From assembly GCA_003339645.1 (NCBI GenBank), contig QNUV01000021.1, forward strand, positions 868,001-932,000: a DNA stretch of 64,000 nucleotides, in the 5' to 3' direction. Source of the DNA: Microbacterium arborescens. GTDB lineage: Bacteria; Actinomycetota; Actinomycetes; Actinomycetales; Microbacteriaceae. The notes under the pieces were generated by a model. That model ran no database searches. It worked only from the letters and a program-made list of their open reading frames with translations, and was not told where the DNA came from. Of the stretch, positions 1 to 10,300 are shown piece by piece. The translations under genes were made by a program, and so were the position numbers. How positions within the stretch are numbered: position 1 is the first letter of the stretch; each line of letters opens with the position of its first letter.

Positions 1-97
1 TCAGCGTCGAGGCGATCGCCGCGGCCGCGTCGTCCCCGATCGCGTGCGTGGGGGACGGGGCACAGGTGTCGTCTGTAGCGGTCGTGGGGGCGCTCAT
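1..97 (-). CDS. Partial gene, probable ArsR-family regulator (N-terminus only)
   Basis: Reading leftwards from an ATG at 97, an open frame of 32 codons leaves the window without a stop. The ATG overlaps the stop of the ACR3 exporter (ATGA), so the two genes are almost certainly co-transcribed. The peptide starts [10 protein letters not shown], has a Cys at residue 12 and ends DDAAAAIASTL. That ending resembles the helix just before the winged helix in ArsR/SmtB repressors, where KALADPTRLR would follow. The identity rests on this short resemblance and on the arsenic context; another small ars protein is possible. Confidence 0.4.
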   Translation of the reverse strand, partial: MSAPTTATDDTCAPSPTHAIGDDAAAAIASTL

Positions 98-1191
98 CAT
101 CGAGTCCTTTCCAGGGCAGGTTCGGGAATCGCATAGGGGTCGGTGTGGAACCATGCTCGCGCGGCCCACAGTGAGACGTAGACCAAGCCGACGAGCACAG
201 GAACCTCGATCAGCGGTCCAACCACACCGGCGAGGGCCTGCCCAGACGTGGCACCGAACGTGCCGATCGCGACGGCGATGGCGAGTTCAAAGTTGTTGCC
301 CGCCGCGGTGAATGCAAGCGTCGACGAGCGGGCGTAGCCCAGCCCGAGGGTCTTTCCGGTGATGAGGCCGGCAAACCACATGACGGCGAAGTACACCAGC
401 AGCGGGACCGCGATCCGCACGACGTCGAGCGGCCGGGAGGTGACCTGCTGCCCCTGGAGGGCGAACAGCAGCACGATCGTGAACAGCAGCCCATACAGCG
501 CCCACGGCCCGATCTTGGGCAGGAACGAGCCCTCGTACCAGGCGCGGCCCTTGCGGCGCTCTCCGATGAGACGGGACGCGAACCCGGCGATCAGTGGCAC
601 GCCAAGGAAGATCAGCACGTTGAGTGCGATCTGCCACACGGACACGTCCAGGCCTTGGCTGTCGAGGCCGAGCCAGCCGGGGAGAACGGTGAGGTAGAAC
701 CAGCCGAGGATCGAGAAAGCGATGACCTGGAACACCGAGTTGATCGCGACGAGCAGGGCGGCCGCTTCCCGGTCGCCGCAGGCCAGGTCGTTCCAGATCA
801 CGACCATGGCGATGCAGCGGGCGAGGCCGACGATGATCAGCCCCGTCCGGTACTCGGGCAGGTCCGGCAGGAACACCCACGCCAGGGCGAACATCAACGC
901 CGGCCCAGCGATCCAGTTCAGGGCCAGCGACGAAACGAGGAGCTTCTTATCGCCGGTGACGGCGGCGACCTTGTCGTAGCGGACCTTCGCGAGCACCGGG
1001 TACATCATGATCAGCAGCCCGAGGGCGATCGGGATCGAAATCCCGCCGAGCTCGAGGTGTGACAGCAGCTCGGACAGCCCCGGGACAAACCGGCCGAGGA
1101 GAATGCCGCCGGCCATCGCCAAGCCGATCCACAGCGGCAACCAACGGTCGAGGGTCGAGAGGCGGCGAGTTGCGGGCACTGCGTTGCTCAC
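97..1191 (-). CDS. acr3: ACR3-family arsenite efflux permease
   Basis: Exports arsenite (and possibly antimonite) across the membrane, driven by the proton gradient. The 364-residue protein is built of about ten hydrophobic segments and carries the ACR3 stretch [19 protein letters not shown], whose first Cys (residue 126) matches the essential thiolate of the family. I take GTG at 1191 as the start because it overlaps the TGA of the upstream thioredoxin reductase (GTGA); the longer open frame to 1269 only adds an Arg-rich shadow of that gene. A probable regulator follows with an ATGA overlap. ArsC makes arsenite inside the cell and this protein expels it. Confidence 0.93.
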   Translation of the reverse strand: MSNAVPATRRLSTLDRWLPLWIGLAMAGGILLGRFVPGLSELLSHLELGGISIPIALGLLIMMYPVLAKVRYDKVAAVTGDKKLLVSSLALNWIAGPALMFALAWVFLPDLPEYRTGLIIVGLARCIAMVVIWNDLACGDREAAALLVAINSVFQVIAFSILGWFYLTVLPGWLGLDSQGLDVSVWQIALNVLIFLGVPLIAGFASRLIGERRKGRAWYEGSFLPKIGPWALYGLLFTIVLLFALQGQQVTSRPLDVVRIAVPLLVYFAVMWFAGLITGKTLGLGYARSSTLAFTAAGNNFELAIAVAIGTFGATSGQALAGVVGPLIEVPVLVGLVYVSLWAARAWFHTDPYAIPEPALERTR

Positions 1192-2156
1192 GCGAAAGCC
1201 TCCGCCGAAGCGAGCGCGGGGATGTCGAGCGCGGCGAGGTAGTGCTGTGCGTCCTGTGCGGCCGCGCATCCAGTGCCGGCGGCCGTGATCGCCTGCCGGT
1301 AGGTGTGGTCAACGAGGTCGCCGGCCGCGAACACCCCGGTGAGCGAGGTGCGCGTGGAGGGGTGCTCGACCAGCACGTACCCATCGGCGTCCGTCGCGAC
1401 CTGTCCAGCGACCAGCTCGGAACGGGGATCGTGGCCGATCGCAACGAACACGCCCGCCACAGGAAGGTCACGCTCGGCCCCGGTGATGGTGTCGCGGAGA
1501 CGAACTCCCTGCACCTTCTCGTCGCCCTGCAAGGCTGCGACCTCGCTGTTCCACGCGACGTCGATCTTCGGGTCCTCGAGCACACGCTGCGCCATGATCT
1601 TCGATGCCCGGAACGAGTCCCGGCGGTGAACAACGGTCACCTTCCGCGCGAACCGCGTGAGGAACAGAGCTTCCTCCATGGCCGAGTCACCGCCACCGAC
1701 CACGAGGATGTCCTGGTCCCGGAAGAAGAACCCATCGCACGTCGCACACCACGACACGCCATGACCCGACAGACGCTCTTCGCCGGGAAGCCCGAGCTTC
1801 CGGTACGCGGACCCCATGGTGAGGATCACCGCGCGGGCGTGGAACGTCTCCCCGGCGCCGGTCTCGATGACTTTCATATCGGATTCGAGATCGACGCGGA
1901 TCGCGTCGTCGAGGAGGATGCGGGCGCCGAAACGTTCGGCCTGCCGGCGCATCGTGTCCATCAGCTCAGGGCCCTGGATGCCATCGACGAAACCGGGGAA
2001 GTTCTCCACCTCCGTAGTCGTCATGAGCGCACCGCCCGCGGTGACAGAACCCGCGATGACAACGGGAGCGAGCCCAGCCCGCGCCGCGTACACCGCCGCC
2101 GTATAGCCCGAGGGGCCCGACCCGACGATGACCAGCTCAACCTCTTGAATCGACAT
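1188..2156 (-). CDS. trxB: Thioredoxin-disulfide reductase of the ars cluster
   Basis: FAD- and NADPH-dependent reductase of 322 residues. The FAD-binding GSGPSG motif is at residues 12-17, the redox pair CATC at 137-140, the NADPH-binding GGGDSAMEE follows, and a second FAD motif (AAGD) lies near the C-terminus. Start ATG 2156 (MSIQEVEL) places the Rossmann motif at the usual position; the open frame reaches 2207 but that extension does not look like coding sequence. It is a paralogue of the housekeeping trxB at 45550-46563. Its place upstream of acr3 and divergent to arsC suggests that it feeds electrons to arsenate reduction. Confidence 0.9.
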   Translation of the reverse strand: MSIQEVELVIVGSGPSGYTAAVYAARAGLAPVVIAGSVTAGGALMTTTEVENFPGFVDGIQGPELMDTMRRQAERFGARILLDDAIRVDLESDMKVIETGAGETFHARAVILTMGSAYRKLGLPGEERLSGHGVSWCATCDGFFFRDQDILVVGGGDSAMEEALFLTRFARKVTVVHRRDSFRASKIMAQRVLEDPKIDVAWNSEVAALQGDEKVQGVRLRDTITGAERDLPVAGVFVAIGHDPRSELVAGQVATDADGYVLVEHPSTRTSLTGVFAAGDLVDHTYRQAITAAGTGCAAAQDAQHYLAALDIPALASAEAFA

Positions 2157-2157
2157 G

Positions 2158-2171
2158 TGTCTATATTGACA
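2158..2171. promoter_or_regulatory. Dyad TGTC-N6-GACA between trxB and arsC
   Basis: The 74-base gap between the divergent trxB and arsC starts contains TGTC, six bases, GACA, one base from the trxB ATG. Its right half forms a perfect -35 hexamer TTGACA (2166-2171) on the plus strand, though no good -10 stands 17 bases on. On the minus strand CAATAT lies six bases before the ATG, which would suit a leaderless transcript. An ArsR operator is plausible but inferred. Confidence 0.35.
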
Positions 2172-2230
2172 GATGCCTATACAAGACGCAATCCTGATCA
2201 TCGACACCGCAACGTACCGAGGAGAGCCGC

Positions 2231-2620
2231 ATGAAACCGATCGTCCTGTTCATCTGTCAGCACAATGCCGGCCGCTCTCAGCTCGGCGCCGCTCTCCTCG
2301 AGCACCTTGCAGGGGAGCGCTTCACCGCAGCGTCCGCCGGTCTCGCCCCGGCCGAGACGGTGAACCCTGCCGTCGCCGCGACCGTTGGTGAGCTGGGAAT
2401 GGACATCACGGGGCGCGTGCCCCGCGCGGTGACGCCTGCTGACTTGGAGGCTGCCGATGTCGTAGTTCTCATGAAGCCCGGGCTGGCGCTGCCCAGCGCT
2501 CCGCGTGGGGAGGTTCTGGAATGGTCCTTCCCCAATCCTGAGTCCTGGGATGCCGACGCTGTCCGTCCGCTGCGCGAAGCGGTGTCCAGCAAGATCCAGT
2601 CGACTCTCCTTACGCGCTGA
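2231..2620 (+). CDS. arsC: Arsenate reductase, low-molecular-weight phosphatase family
   Basis: Reduces arsenate to arsenite so that ACR3 can export it. The 129-residue protein has the P-loop C9-Q-H-N-A-G-R15-S (CX5RS) at the end of strand one, as in LMW tyrosine phosphatases and their arsenate-reductase relatives. The usual C-terminal Asp-Pro motif appears only as FPNPESWD, so the general acid may be the later Asp. In actinobacteria such enzymes commonly use mycothiol/mycoredoxin or thioredoxin; the adjacent trxB favours the second, by inference. GAGGAG lies just upstream of the ATG. A strong hairpin ends the transcript at 2628-2662. Confidence 0.88.
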   Translation: MKPIVLFICQHNAGRSQLGAALLEHLAGERFTAASAGLAPAETVNPAVAATVGELGMDITGRVPRAVTPADLEAADVVVLMKPGLALPSAPRGEVLEWSFPNPESWDADAVRPLREAVSSKIQSTLLTR

Positions 2621-2627
2621 GCTGACA

Positions 2628-2662
2628 GCAGAGGGGGCAGGCCGCCGGCCTGCCCCCTCTGC
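2628..2662. terminator. Bidirectional terminator between arsC and the flavoprotein gene
   Basis: A 16-bp perfect inverted repeat (2628-2643 and 2647-2662) with a three-base loop lies between two convergent genes, eight bases after the arsC stop and five before the flavoprotein stop. The stem is very G/C-rich and no clear T-tract follows on either strand. Confidence 0.8.
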
Positions 2663-2666
2663 GTTG

Positions 2667-3995
2667 TCATACCGATGCCGGCGCCCGTCCGATCTGCAAT
2701 ACCGGAGGCGCGCAGCACGCCCCTCCTAGCGAAGCCCCGGATGTATCAAACAGCCCTGCGCCGCCGCAAACACCAGTGTCCGGGAGGACGAGCTCGACGC
2801 GGCGGGCGGCTTCGCGGTCGCCCGCGATTTCAGCGGCAACGCTGCGGACTTGCTCGTACCCGGTGAGCGCGAGGAATGTTGGCGCACGGCCGTAAGACTT
2901 CGCCCCCACGAGGTAGAAGTCAGGTTCGGGGTGAGCGAGGTCGGCGGCTCCGGTCGCGGCGACGGACCCGCAGGAGTGGACGTTCGGATCCACCTCCGCG
3001 GCGATCCGAACCGGGGCCTGCAACGTCGGGTCCAGCTCCAACCGCAGCTCGGAGAGGAACGACAGGTCGGGGCGGAAGCCAGTGAGCACCACCACCCGGT
3101 CGGCTGTGAGAGTGCGACCATCCTCCGCGACTAGGACGGGACGCTCACCGTCACGGGTCACATGTTCGACCCGGAACCCGGTGACGAGGGATACCAGGCC
3201 AGCATCGACGTGCTCTTTCGCTTCAATCCCCAGCGCGCCTCGTGCAGGCAGCTCGTCAGCGTCACCCCCACCAAAGGTGTTCCCGACGGCCGCTCGGCGC
3301 AGCGCCCAAGTCACCGTCGTCGACGGGTCCCGGCGAGCCATGCGGGCAAGGGCCAGCACGGCCGTCACGGCCGAGTGCCCCGAACCGATAACAACGGTGT
3401 GCTTGCCGGCGAAACCAGCACGGTCACGAAAGTCGGGGATGCGGTACGAGAGCAGATCCGCGGACGCCGCCTCACCGATGGCGGGGAGCCCGTCAGCTCC
3501 CGCCGGGTTGGGGGTCGACCAGGTGCCGGATGCGTCAATCACAGCTCGGGCTCGCAGCCGATACTCCTCCCCCTGAGCAGGCGATACGTGAACGGTAAAC
3601 GGCTGATCCCCGCGGCCAGCATCAACAAGGCGGTCCCGGCCGAGCCGTGAAACTCCCGTCACCCGGGCACCGAAGCGAACGCGATCGCCCAGGGCCGCAG
3701 CCAAGGGCGCGAGGTACCTCTCGATCCACTGCGCCCCAGTGGGGTACCCCGTCGTCGGGGCCTGCCACCCCGAGCCGTCGAGGAGACGAGCGCCCGCCGC
3801 GTCGATCAGCTCAGGCCACTCGGAGAACAGCCGCACATGCCCCCACTCCGCGACCGCAGCCGCCGGAGAAGCGCCAGCCTCGAGCACCACAACAGGCACC
3901 CCTCGCTCGACCAAGTGCGCAGCCGCGGCAAGACCCTGGGGGCCCGCACCGATCACAGCCACCGGCAAGACGTTCTTCACAGCACCCTCATCCAT
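2667..3995 (-). CDS. FAD/NAD(P)-binding flavoprotein of the ars cluster (ArsO-like)
   Basis: A 442-residue two-dinucleotide-domain oxidoreductase. The FAD motif GAGPQG is at residues 16-21, and a second Rossmann motif, IGSGHSAVTA, precedes an ATG-like GFRPDLSFL segment, as in flavin monooxygenases and thioredoxin-reductase-like proteins. It lacks a CxxC redox pair. The C-terminus carries Cys410 and a vicinal pair Cys427-Cys428 (GGACCAPP), which could bind As(III); that is inference. It is transcribed divergently from arsR across a shared dyad, so arsenic-responsive repression is likely. The substrate is unknown; flavoproteins in ars operons are often called ArsO. A GTG at 3980, four bases after GAGGG, is an alternative start. 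Confidence 0.75.
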   Translation of the reverse strand: MDEGAVKNVLPVAVIGAGPQGLAAAAHLVERGVPVVVLEAGASPAAAVAEWGHVRLFSEWPELIDAAGARLLDGSGWQAPTTGYPTGAQWIERYLAPLAAALGDRVRFGARVTGVSRLGRDRLVDAGRGDQPFTVHVSPAQGEEYRLRARAVIDASGTWSTPNPAGADGLPAIGEAASADLLSYRIPDFRDRAGFAGKHTVVIGSGHSAVTAVLALARMARRDPSTTVTWALRRAAVGNTFGGGDADELPARGALGIEAKEHVDAGLVSLVTGFRVEHVTRDGERPVLVAEDGRTLTADRVVVLTGFRPDLSFLSELRLELDPTLQAPVRIAAEVDPNVHSCGSVAATGAADLAHPEPDFYLVGAKSYGRAPTFLALTGYEQVRSVAAEIAGDREAARRVELVLPDTGVCGGAGLFDTSGASLGGACCAPPVLQIGRAPASV

Positions 3996-3996
3996 T

Positions 3997-4050
3997 CATT
4001 GACGAACATCGATTGATCGAGCATCATCTATACATCGATGATTGTCAATG
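3997..4050. promoter_or_regulatory. Large composite inverted repeat, probable ArsR operator
   Basis: In the 72-base gap between the divergent flavoprotein and arsR genes, CATTGAC-N3-CATCGAT (3997-4013) is mirrored exactly by ATCGATG-N3-GTCAATG (4034-4050), 20 bases apart. Both half-motifs match 7/7. The arms carry TTGAC -35-like elements facing both directions. Autoregulation by ArsR through this site is the natural reading. Confidence 0.65.
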
Positions 4051-4067
4051 TGTCATGAGAGGATTGC

Positions 4068-4421
4068 ATGATGACTGCACAGCTCCCGCTTCTCTCCTCG
4101 GCGGAAGGCGAAACCTGCTGCTCTGCGGTGACCGGAGCCGTGATCTCGCTCGAAGATGCTGAGCGCACCGCCCGGACATTCAAAGCGCTCGGCGACCCCA
4201 CGCGCGTGCGCCTGCTGTCTCTGATCGCCGCATCCGCCGATGGGGAGGCGTGCATCTGCGATCTCACCGAGCCCGTCGGCCTCTCGCAGCCGACCGTGTC
4301 GCACCATATGAAGCAGCTCGTCGACGCCGGTCTCGTCACCCGCGAGCAGCGCGGCCGATGGGCCTACTACCGCGTCATCACCGACGCTCTCGACGCCGCA
4401 TCCCGCGCCCTCCGCGCATGA
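4068..4421 (+). CDS. arsR: ArsR-family arsenite-responsive repressor
   Basis: Winged-helix repressor of 117 residues. The DNA-reading helix is in LSQPTVSHHMKQL, preceded by the family motif FKALGDPTRVRLL. Candidate As(III) ligands are Cys17-Cys18 near the N-terminus and Cys62/Cys64 in ACICDL. An N-terminal CC pair with one Cys in the CxCDL region is the arrangement known from the Corynebacterium glutamicum ArsR. AGAGGA sits a few bases before two consecutive ATGs (4068 and 4071); either may be used. The gene overlaps the acetyltransferase downstream by ATGA and faces the flavoprotein gene across a large dyad. Confidence 0.93.
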   Translation: MMTAQLPLLSSAEGETCCSAVTGAVISLEDAERTARTFKALGDPTRVRLLSLIAASADGEACICDLTEPVGLSQPTVSHHMKQLVDAGLVTREQRGRWAYYRVITDALDAASRALRA

Positions 4422-4921
4422 GCGACATCGCCGTACGAGCCCTGACCGAGACGGACTGGCTCGAGGTTGAAACGATCTACCGTGAAGGCATCGTCGCCGG
4501 AAACGCGACGTTTCAAAGCGAACCCCCATCCTGGGCCGACTTCGACCAAGGAAAGCTCCAGGTTGGCCGGCTCGTCGCCACCGATCCCGCCGGCTCAGTC
4601 CTCGGCTGGGTTGCCGCGTCCCACGTCTCTGGACGCGAGGTCTACCGCGGAGTGGTAGAACACTCCGTCTATGTTGCCGATCGCGCCCACGGCCGCGGCG
4701 TCGGCACGGCACTTCTCACCTCCTTCCTACGCGCAGCTGACGCCGCTGACATTTGGACGGTGCAAGCAAGCATCTTTCCCGAGAACACCGCCAGCTTGGC
4801 CCTCCACGAGCGTGCCGGCTTCCGCCGTGTCGGCTACCGCGAACGCATCGCGTACATGACCTACGGCCCCTGGTCGGGCAAATGGCGCGACACGGTACTA
4901 GTGGAGCGCCGCCACCCCTGA
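4418..4921 (+). CDS. arsN1: GNAT acetyltransferase, ArsN1/phosphinothricin acetyltransferase-like
   Basis: A 167-residue GNAT enzyme. The N-terminal pattern IYREGIVAGNATFQSEPP is the substrate-side signature shared by phosphinothricin acetyltransferases and ArsN1, and RAHGRG (residues 89-94) is the acetyl-CoA pyrophosphate loop. ArsN1 proteins are known to N-acetylate arsinothricin, an arsenic-containing glutamate mimic, and phosphinothricin. Start ATG 4418 overlaps the arsR stop (ATGA), so it is co-expressed with and controlled by ArsR. The role in organoarsenical antibiotic resistance is inferred from family and context; it could instead act on another small amine. Confidence 0.8.
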   Translation: MSDIAVRALTETDWLEVETIYREGIVAGNATFQSEPPSWADFDQGKLQVGRLVATDPAGSVLGWVAASHVSGREVYRGVVEHSVYVADRAHGRGVGTALLTSFLRAADAADIWTVQASIFPENTASLALHERAGFRRVGYRERIAYMTYGPWSGKWRDTVLVERRHP

Positions 4922-5050
4922 TCTCATCTGAATTCTGCGATCACTCGTTTCCTCAGGGCGAGACATCCCGCTTACCTGGGGTTCCTCTGCGAGGCGCTCT
5001 GCTGCCAGCCCGGCGACATACTCCGATACGACAACGCCCCAGCCGGCACG

Positions 5051-5167
5051 TAGGCTCGGGCACCCACCGGTGCTTTGCGTCCGGTCGCCGAACGCGCGGA
5101 TGGCGAGATTCGCCGGCGCTCGACGGGATCTGACGCGACAGTTCGGTGTCGGCGCGCCGGATACTGT
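5051..5167 (+). promoter_or_regulatory. Candidate jetA promoter elements
   Basis: The 253-base gap after the ars cluster (4922-5174) holds no convincing gene. TAGGCT (5051-5056) and TACTGT (5162-5167) both fit the actinobacterial TANNNT -10. The second lies seven bases before ATG 5175, which has no ribosome binding site, so a leaderless jetA transcript is possible. No good -35 is seen for either. Confidence 0.3.
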
Positions 5168-5174
5168 TGCATGG

Positions 5175-6647
5175 ATGGGAAGTACTCGGGCTGAGGCCGC
5201 ATATCTACGTGCGTTGTCGGCGTTCCGTACCCCCACGCTCGATCTGCTCCACGGCCGCTATGCGCCCTTCGTGGTCGCGACGCTCTCGCTCGTCTTCTCC
5301 GTCGACCGGCCGTCGGTCGAGATCTCGGACGCGCATGCCGAGGTCGCCGAGATCCTCGACGAGCTGCGGGGGGCCGGATACGACGAGGACGACCGCGCGC
5401 TCCCGGCCGGCACAGCCCGTGAGATCTGTCGCTACTGGGTGCGGGTGGGATGGCTCGTCCCCCAGATCGACGGCGACGTCGAGGTCTACCGGCTGACGGC
5501 CCACGCGGTGGGCGCGCTGGAGATCACCGGACGCACCACCGGCGGACGCACCCGGGTCTCCAACTCGCGTGTCCGCACCCTCCTCGAGGCGGTCGAACGA
5601 CTCTCCGACCACGCCGAGACCGACCCGGAGGTGCGCCTGGCGCGCCTCATCCGCGAACGCGACGCGCTCGACGCCGAGATCGCGCGCCTCCAGGTCGGTG
5701 AGTCCGAGCCGATCGATGACGAGCACCTCCTCGAAGAGGCCGAGAACGTGCTGCACCTGGCGCGTGAGCTGCCCGCCGATTTCACGCGTGTCGCGGAGTC
5801 GATCAAGGCCATGCAGCGCGATGTCGTCGCCGACCTCCGGCGCGATGTTCGGCCCACCGGAGAGGTGCTGCGCGAGTACCTGCAGCGCGGGCAGCACGTC
5901 ATGCAGTCGACCCCCGAGGGCCGGGCGTTCGCCGGCGCGCTGCGGCTGATCGGCGACCCCGAGCGGATCGACAGCCTCACCGATCAGCTGCACGCCCTGG
6001 TTGCGCAGCCCTTCGCGCGCCTGATGGACGCCGAGCAGCGCGCCGAGCTCGATGCGATCGGACGACGCGTCGAGCTGGGCGTCGAAGAGGTGCTGACCGC
6101 GCAGCGCCGTGCGTCGCGGGTCATCACCGCGCAGGTGCGCACGCACGACCCCATCCGCGATCGCCACGTCGACGATCTGCTGCGCGATGTCATGGCCGGC
6201 CTCCAGGCCTGGACGCACAGCACGTCATCCGAGGCTACCGTCGAGATGATCCGCAGCCTGCCGACGGCCGACATCCGCCACCTGCGGCAGTCGACGACCG
6301 ACATCCGCCCGCCGCGTGCGCCGGCACCGCTGACGGCATCCGACGAAGACCCGGAGATGCTGGATGCCGATACGCGGGCCTGGGGCGGTCCGCGCTATGC
6401 GGAGCTCGAGGCTCTCGTCGCCGGACTCGGCGAGGAGTTCGACTTGGGTGAGGCCTTCCTCGCCGCGGACGACGATGTCCGCCGCCCGGTCGACCTGGTG
6501 GGCCTTCTCGAGATCGCCCACCGCAACGGCATGCGCGAGGGCGAAGACCTTTCGGTGGTCGAGGCGCGTCGCCCCGACGGAACCACCCGGCGCTTCGCCT
6601 TCGGATCCGTGACCGCCCGCACCTCGAAGGAGTCCGACGATGACTGA
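5175..6647 (+). CDS. jetA: JetA-like kleisin subunit of a Wadjet/MksBEF condensin (DUF3375)
   Basis: A 490-residue protein with the DUF3375 N-terminal pattern ([22 protein letters not shown]), a winged-helix-like domain, then a long charged helical region and a C-terminal winged-helix-like part. In Wadjet this subunit (MksF-like) bridges the two SMC heads. It is first of three tightly packed genes and overlaps jetB by eight bases. I chose ATG 5175 because residues from the open-frame start at GTG 5070 look like noncoding Arg-rich sequence and the family begins shortly before the TLDLL stretch. Function in anti-plasmid defence is inferred from family; see the missing jetD. Confidence 0.85.
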   Translation: MGSTRAEAAYLRALSAFRTPTLDLLHGRYAPFVVATLSLVFSVDRPSVEISDAHAEVAEILDELRGAGYDEDDRALPAGTAREICRYWVRVGWLVPQIDGDVEVYRLTAHAVGALEITGRTTGGRTRVSNSRVRTLLEAVERLSDHAETDPEVRLARLIRERDALDAEIARLQVGESEPIDDEHLLEEAENVLHLARELPADFTRVAESIKAMQRDVVADLRRDVRPTGEVLREYLQRGQHVMQSTPEGRAFAGALRLIGDPERIDSLTDQLHALVAQPFARLMDAEQRAELDAIGRRVELGVEEVLTAQRRASRVITAQVRTHDPIRDRHVDDLLRDVMAGLQAWTHSTSSEATVEMIRSLPTADIRHLRQSTTDIRPPRAPAPLTASDEDPEMLDADTRAWGGPRYAELEALVAGLGEEFDLGEAFLAADDDVRRPVDLVGLLEIAHRNGMREGEDLSVVEARRPDGTTRRFAFGSVTARTSKESDDD

Positions 6648-7383
6648 CACCGCCACCCTCGGCGCAGCCCAAGACGAGGCCCCGGGCGACGGCGCATTCG
6701 TCGAGCCCGCCGCGATGGAGGACGATCTCGGCGAGCTCTTCCCCGGCGATCGCGGAGTTCTCGATCCCGCGGTGCGCCGCTTGCTCGTCCACCTGCTGCA
6801 GCGGCGGTTCGTGCTCGCCGACCGCAACCGCGAGGAGTGGACAGCCCTCCTCGACAATCAGCAGCTCGTCGAATCGCGCCTCAACGACCTTTTCGTGCGG
6901 CTCGTGATCGACCACGACCGCGGGGTCGCGTACAAGCAGCAGGTGCGCTCGGACGAGCTCGATGTTCCGATCCTGCTTCGGGATGCCGCATACACGCGCT
7001 CCGAGACCCTCGTCCTCGTGCACCTGCGCACGGTGTACCAGCGGGAATCGGCGGCCGGCGAGCCGGCTGCCCGGGTCGACATCGAAGACGTCGAGCAGAC
7101 CGTGATGAGCTACTTCGCGGATGCCGACGGCGACACCGCGAAGCGGCAGCGCCTCATCCGCAAAGCGATGGACCGGCTCGCCCGCGACGGCATCGTCGAC
7201 GAGGAGACGACAGGCCGCTTCCGCATCAGTCCGCTCGTCGAGATCGTCCTCAGCGCCGAGAAGCTGCGGGAACTGCGCGATTGGCTACGCGACCGGTCGG
7301 GGGCGGACGACACGGGTGGCATCGCGGCCGGCGAAGACGAAGACGAAGAAGGCGACGACGAGCCTCAGGAGGAGGAGCTGTGA
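6640..7383 (+). CDS. jetB: JetB-like KITE subunit of a Wadjet/MksBEF condensin (DUF4194)
   Basis: A 247-residue, strongly acidic protein of the DUF4194 family, the MksE-like partner that dimerises on the kleisin. Two winged-helix-like segments can be seen: [14 protein letters not shown]...[11 protein letters not shown] near residues 45-90, and [18 protein letters not shown] around 170. The last 30 residues are almost all Asp/Glu/Gly, a low-complexity tail. It overlaps jetA by eight bases and jetC by the GTGA at 7380, so the three subunits are probably made in a coupled ratio. Confidence 0.85.
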   Translation: MTDTATLGAAQDEAPGDGAFVEPAAMEDDLGELFPGDRGVLDPAVRRLLVHLLQRRFVLADRNREEWTALLDNQQLVESRLNDLFVRLVIDHDRGVAYKQQVRSDELDVPILLRDAAYTRSETLVLVHLRTVYQRESAAGEPAARVDIEDVEQTVMSYFADADGDTAKRQRLIRKAMDRLARDGIVDEETTGRFRISPLVEIVLSAEKLRELRDWLRDRSGADDTGGIAAGEDEDEEGDDEPQEEEL

Positions 7384-10300
7384 CGATGCTCGAGACGCTG
7401 TTCGGGCTCATCCCGGCGGCATCCCGCGGCCAGCAGTGGCTCGCCGAAGACCTTCAGCTCATCAACTGGGGCGGCTACGAGGGCGCCCATCGCGTGCGTT
7501 TCTCCCCCGGTGCCACTCTTCTGTGCGGCGGCTCGGGGTCGGGCAAGTCGACGCTGATGGACGCCTACATCGCGCTCATGATGCCCCACACCACTCCCTT
7601 CAACGGCGCCTCGAACGGTGGCGTCACCGGGCGTCCTCGCGGCTCCGAGCAGCGCAACATCCTCTCCTACGGTCGCGGCAAGATCGACGAGTCGCGCACC
7701 GAGGACGGCACGAAGATGACCGTCCTCCGAGGCGACGGCGAAGACACCTGGACCGCCGTCTCGATGACGTGGATCGATCACGACGGGTCGCAGTTCACAG
7801 CGGTGCGAGCCTGGTACATCCCGGCCAGCGCGCGCGTGCTCGAAGACACCGTGCGCGTGCGGGCGACGACCGATCGGGCCTTCGACCTCCGCTCGCTCGA
7901 ACCGGCCGCCGCGCAGCGGCTTTCCGATTCCGCCGTGCGCGACGCCGGTCTGGAGCCCGTCGGAACGGACCGCGAGTTCTCGGCCCGCCTGCACGCCGTC
8001 CTGGGCATCGGGGCAGCAGGGGCCGGGGCCAAGGCGATGAGCCTGCTCGCGCGCATCCAGGCGGGCCAGCAGATCACGACCGTCGACGACCTCTACAAGC
8101 GTCTCGTGCTCGAAGAGCCCGAGACGATGGAGACCGCCGACGCCGTCGTCGCGCACTTCGACGGACTCGAGAGCACGCGCATGCGCATGCTGACGGCCCG
8201 GCAGCAGGTCACCGCGCTCACGCCTATCCCGCAGCTGCGCGCCAAGATGGCCGCCGCCGCCGAGCGGGTGAACCTGATCGACGAGGTCGGCTCCTTCTCG
8301 GATGCCGGGTCGCTCGCCACGCTCTGGCGAGCGGACAGACGCCTCGGGATGCTGCGCGACGTCGAGACCGAGCTGCGCGAGCGCAAGACCGCGGCCGAGG
8401 TCACGCTGCGCGAGAAGCGTGCCCTCGCAGATGGCGCCGAGGCGGAGCGCGATGGCCTGATCGACGTGCTCCGGCTCTCCGGCGGGGATCGGCTGGCCAC
8501 GGCGCAGCGCGAACTGCGCGAGGTGGAGCGGCGCCTCACCGACGTCCGGCGACACCGCGAGGTGCTCGACGCCGCCCTCCGCGGTCTGGGCGTCGAGATC
8601 TCGAACCGCGACGAGTTCACAGCGTTCATCTCCCGCGCGCGGGCCGAACTCGCCGACTCCGATGCGAAAGCGCGTGCTCGCTCCGCCTTCGCTGAAGCCG
8701 CGTCGGCGGCGAAAGCCGCGCGGATCGACGTCGCAGAACTGGAGGCGGAGGCTCAGCGCGTGGCCTCTCGCCACGGCAACATCCCACCCGCTCTGCACGA
8801 GTCGCGCGAGCGGCTCGCGGAGGCCGCCGGGCTCACGACAGCCGACCTTCCCTTCGTCGGCGAGCTCGTCGAGGTGCGCACCGAGTTCGAGCCGTGGCGA
8901 GAGGCGTTCAACCTCGCGCTCGGCGGCTTCGCGACCACGGTGCTGATCGACACCGCTCACCTGGGGCGCTTCCGGGCGGCGATCGAATCGGTCCACACCC
9001 CCGTGCGGTTGCGCTTCGAGGGCGTGCACGCAGGCATGGAGCCGGTCGCCAACCTCGACCCGCAGACCCTGCCCGGGCGCCTCGACTACCAGAGCTCGCC
9101 GTTCACCGGTTGGCTGCAGGAGCGGCTCGAAACCCGTCACGGATACGTCTGCGTCGATTCCAGCGCCGAGCTGCCGAAGCATCGCATGGCGCTCACGATC
9201 ACCGGACAGGTCGCGCAGGGCAACCGCGGCGCGCACGGTGGCCACGGTCGCGAGAACGTCCTCGGGTTCTCGAACGAGCGACGCCGGCACGACGTGGCGC
9301 GTCTCATCGACGACGCTCGCCGCCGTCTCGACGACGCCCTGCGGGAGCGGAAGGTCGCCGAGACCGAGCTCGACACGGTCGACTCGCGCCTTGCCGTGTA
9401 CGCCAAGATCACCGACCTGACCTGGGAAGAGGTCGACGTCGAGGCGGTCACCGCGGAACGGGATCGTTGGATCGGCGTGCAGAGCGATGTCACGGCCGCC
9501 AACCCCGAGATCGCCGATGTGCAGCGACGGATCTCCGACATCAAGGACCGGATCTCACACCTGCGCGACGAGATCGCCCGCGTGTCGATCGAGCGTGATC
9601 AGATCGAGGCGCAGTGGGCCGAGGTGATCGACGACGTCGATTCGGATCAGTCCGTGCTCGACGACGCCGAGCGGGCGGAGCGCACTCTCACCGCCGCACA
9701 GTCCGCTTTCCTCGACGAGCGATTCCATCTCGATGGGCCGACCTCGGACGCCAGCCCGTCCGAGGCGCTGAACCGCTTCTCCGCCGCCCTCTCGACGGCT
9801 GCGCAGCGCCTCGCAGAGGACCGGCGGGCGGCCGTCGATGCCCTCGACGAGAGCCGTGAGGGCCTGCGACGCATCATGGCGAGCTTCCTCGAGCGGTGGC
9901 CGAATCCGAACCTGCTGCCCGACCCCGACACCTCGATCGACGACTTCGAACGCGCCCTCCAGGCCCTCGAGACCAGTGGGCTGCATGAGCTGGAGGCGGA
10001 GTGGCGCGACAGCCTGCTCAAGCTGTCGGGCAACGACCTCACGAACCTCGACTCGACGCTCAGCCGGTCGATCCGCGAGATCCGTGATCGCATCGACCCG
10101 ATCAACCGCATCATGCAGGACCTCCCGTTCTACGACGACGACCACCGCCTGCAGATCACCACGCGCGAGAACCAGTCCGAGCCTCGCCGGCGCTTCCGGC
10201 GCGAGCTGCGCGAGGTGCGCGGGCTGATCGAGAACGCCACGACGGATGATGAGCGCGAGCACGCCTACCGCCGGATGTCGCGCCTCATCGGGCACATGCG

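Noticed and set aside
4898-5236. Minus-strand frame of 112 codons between the ars and jet blocks
   Set aside because: No start context, low-complexity Arg/Ala/Pro composition and no family resemblance.
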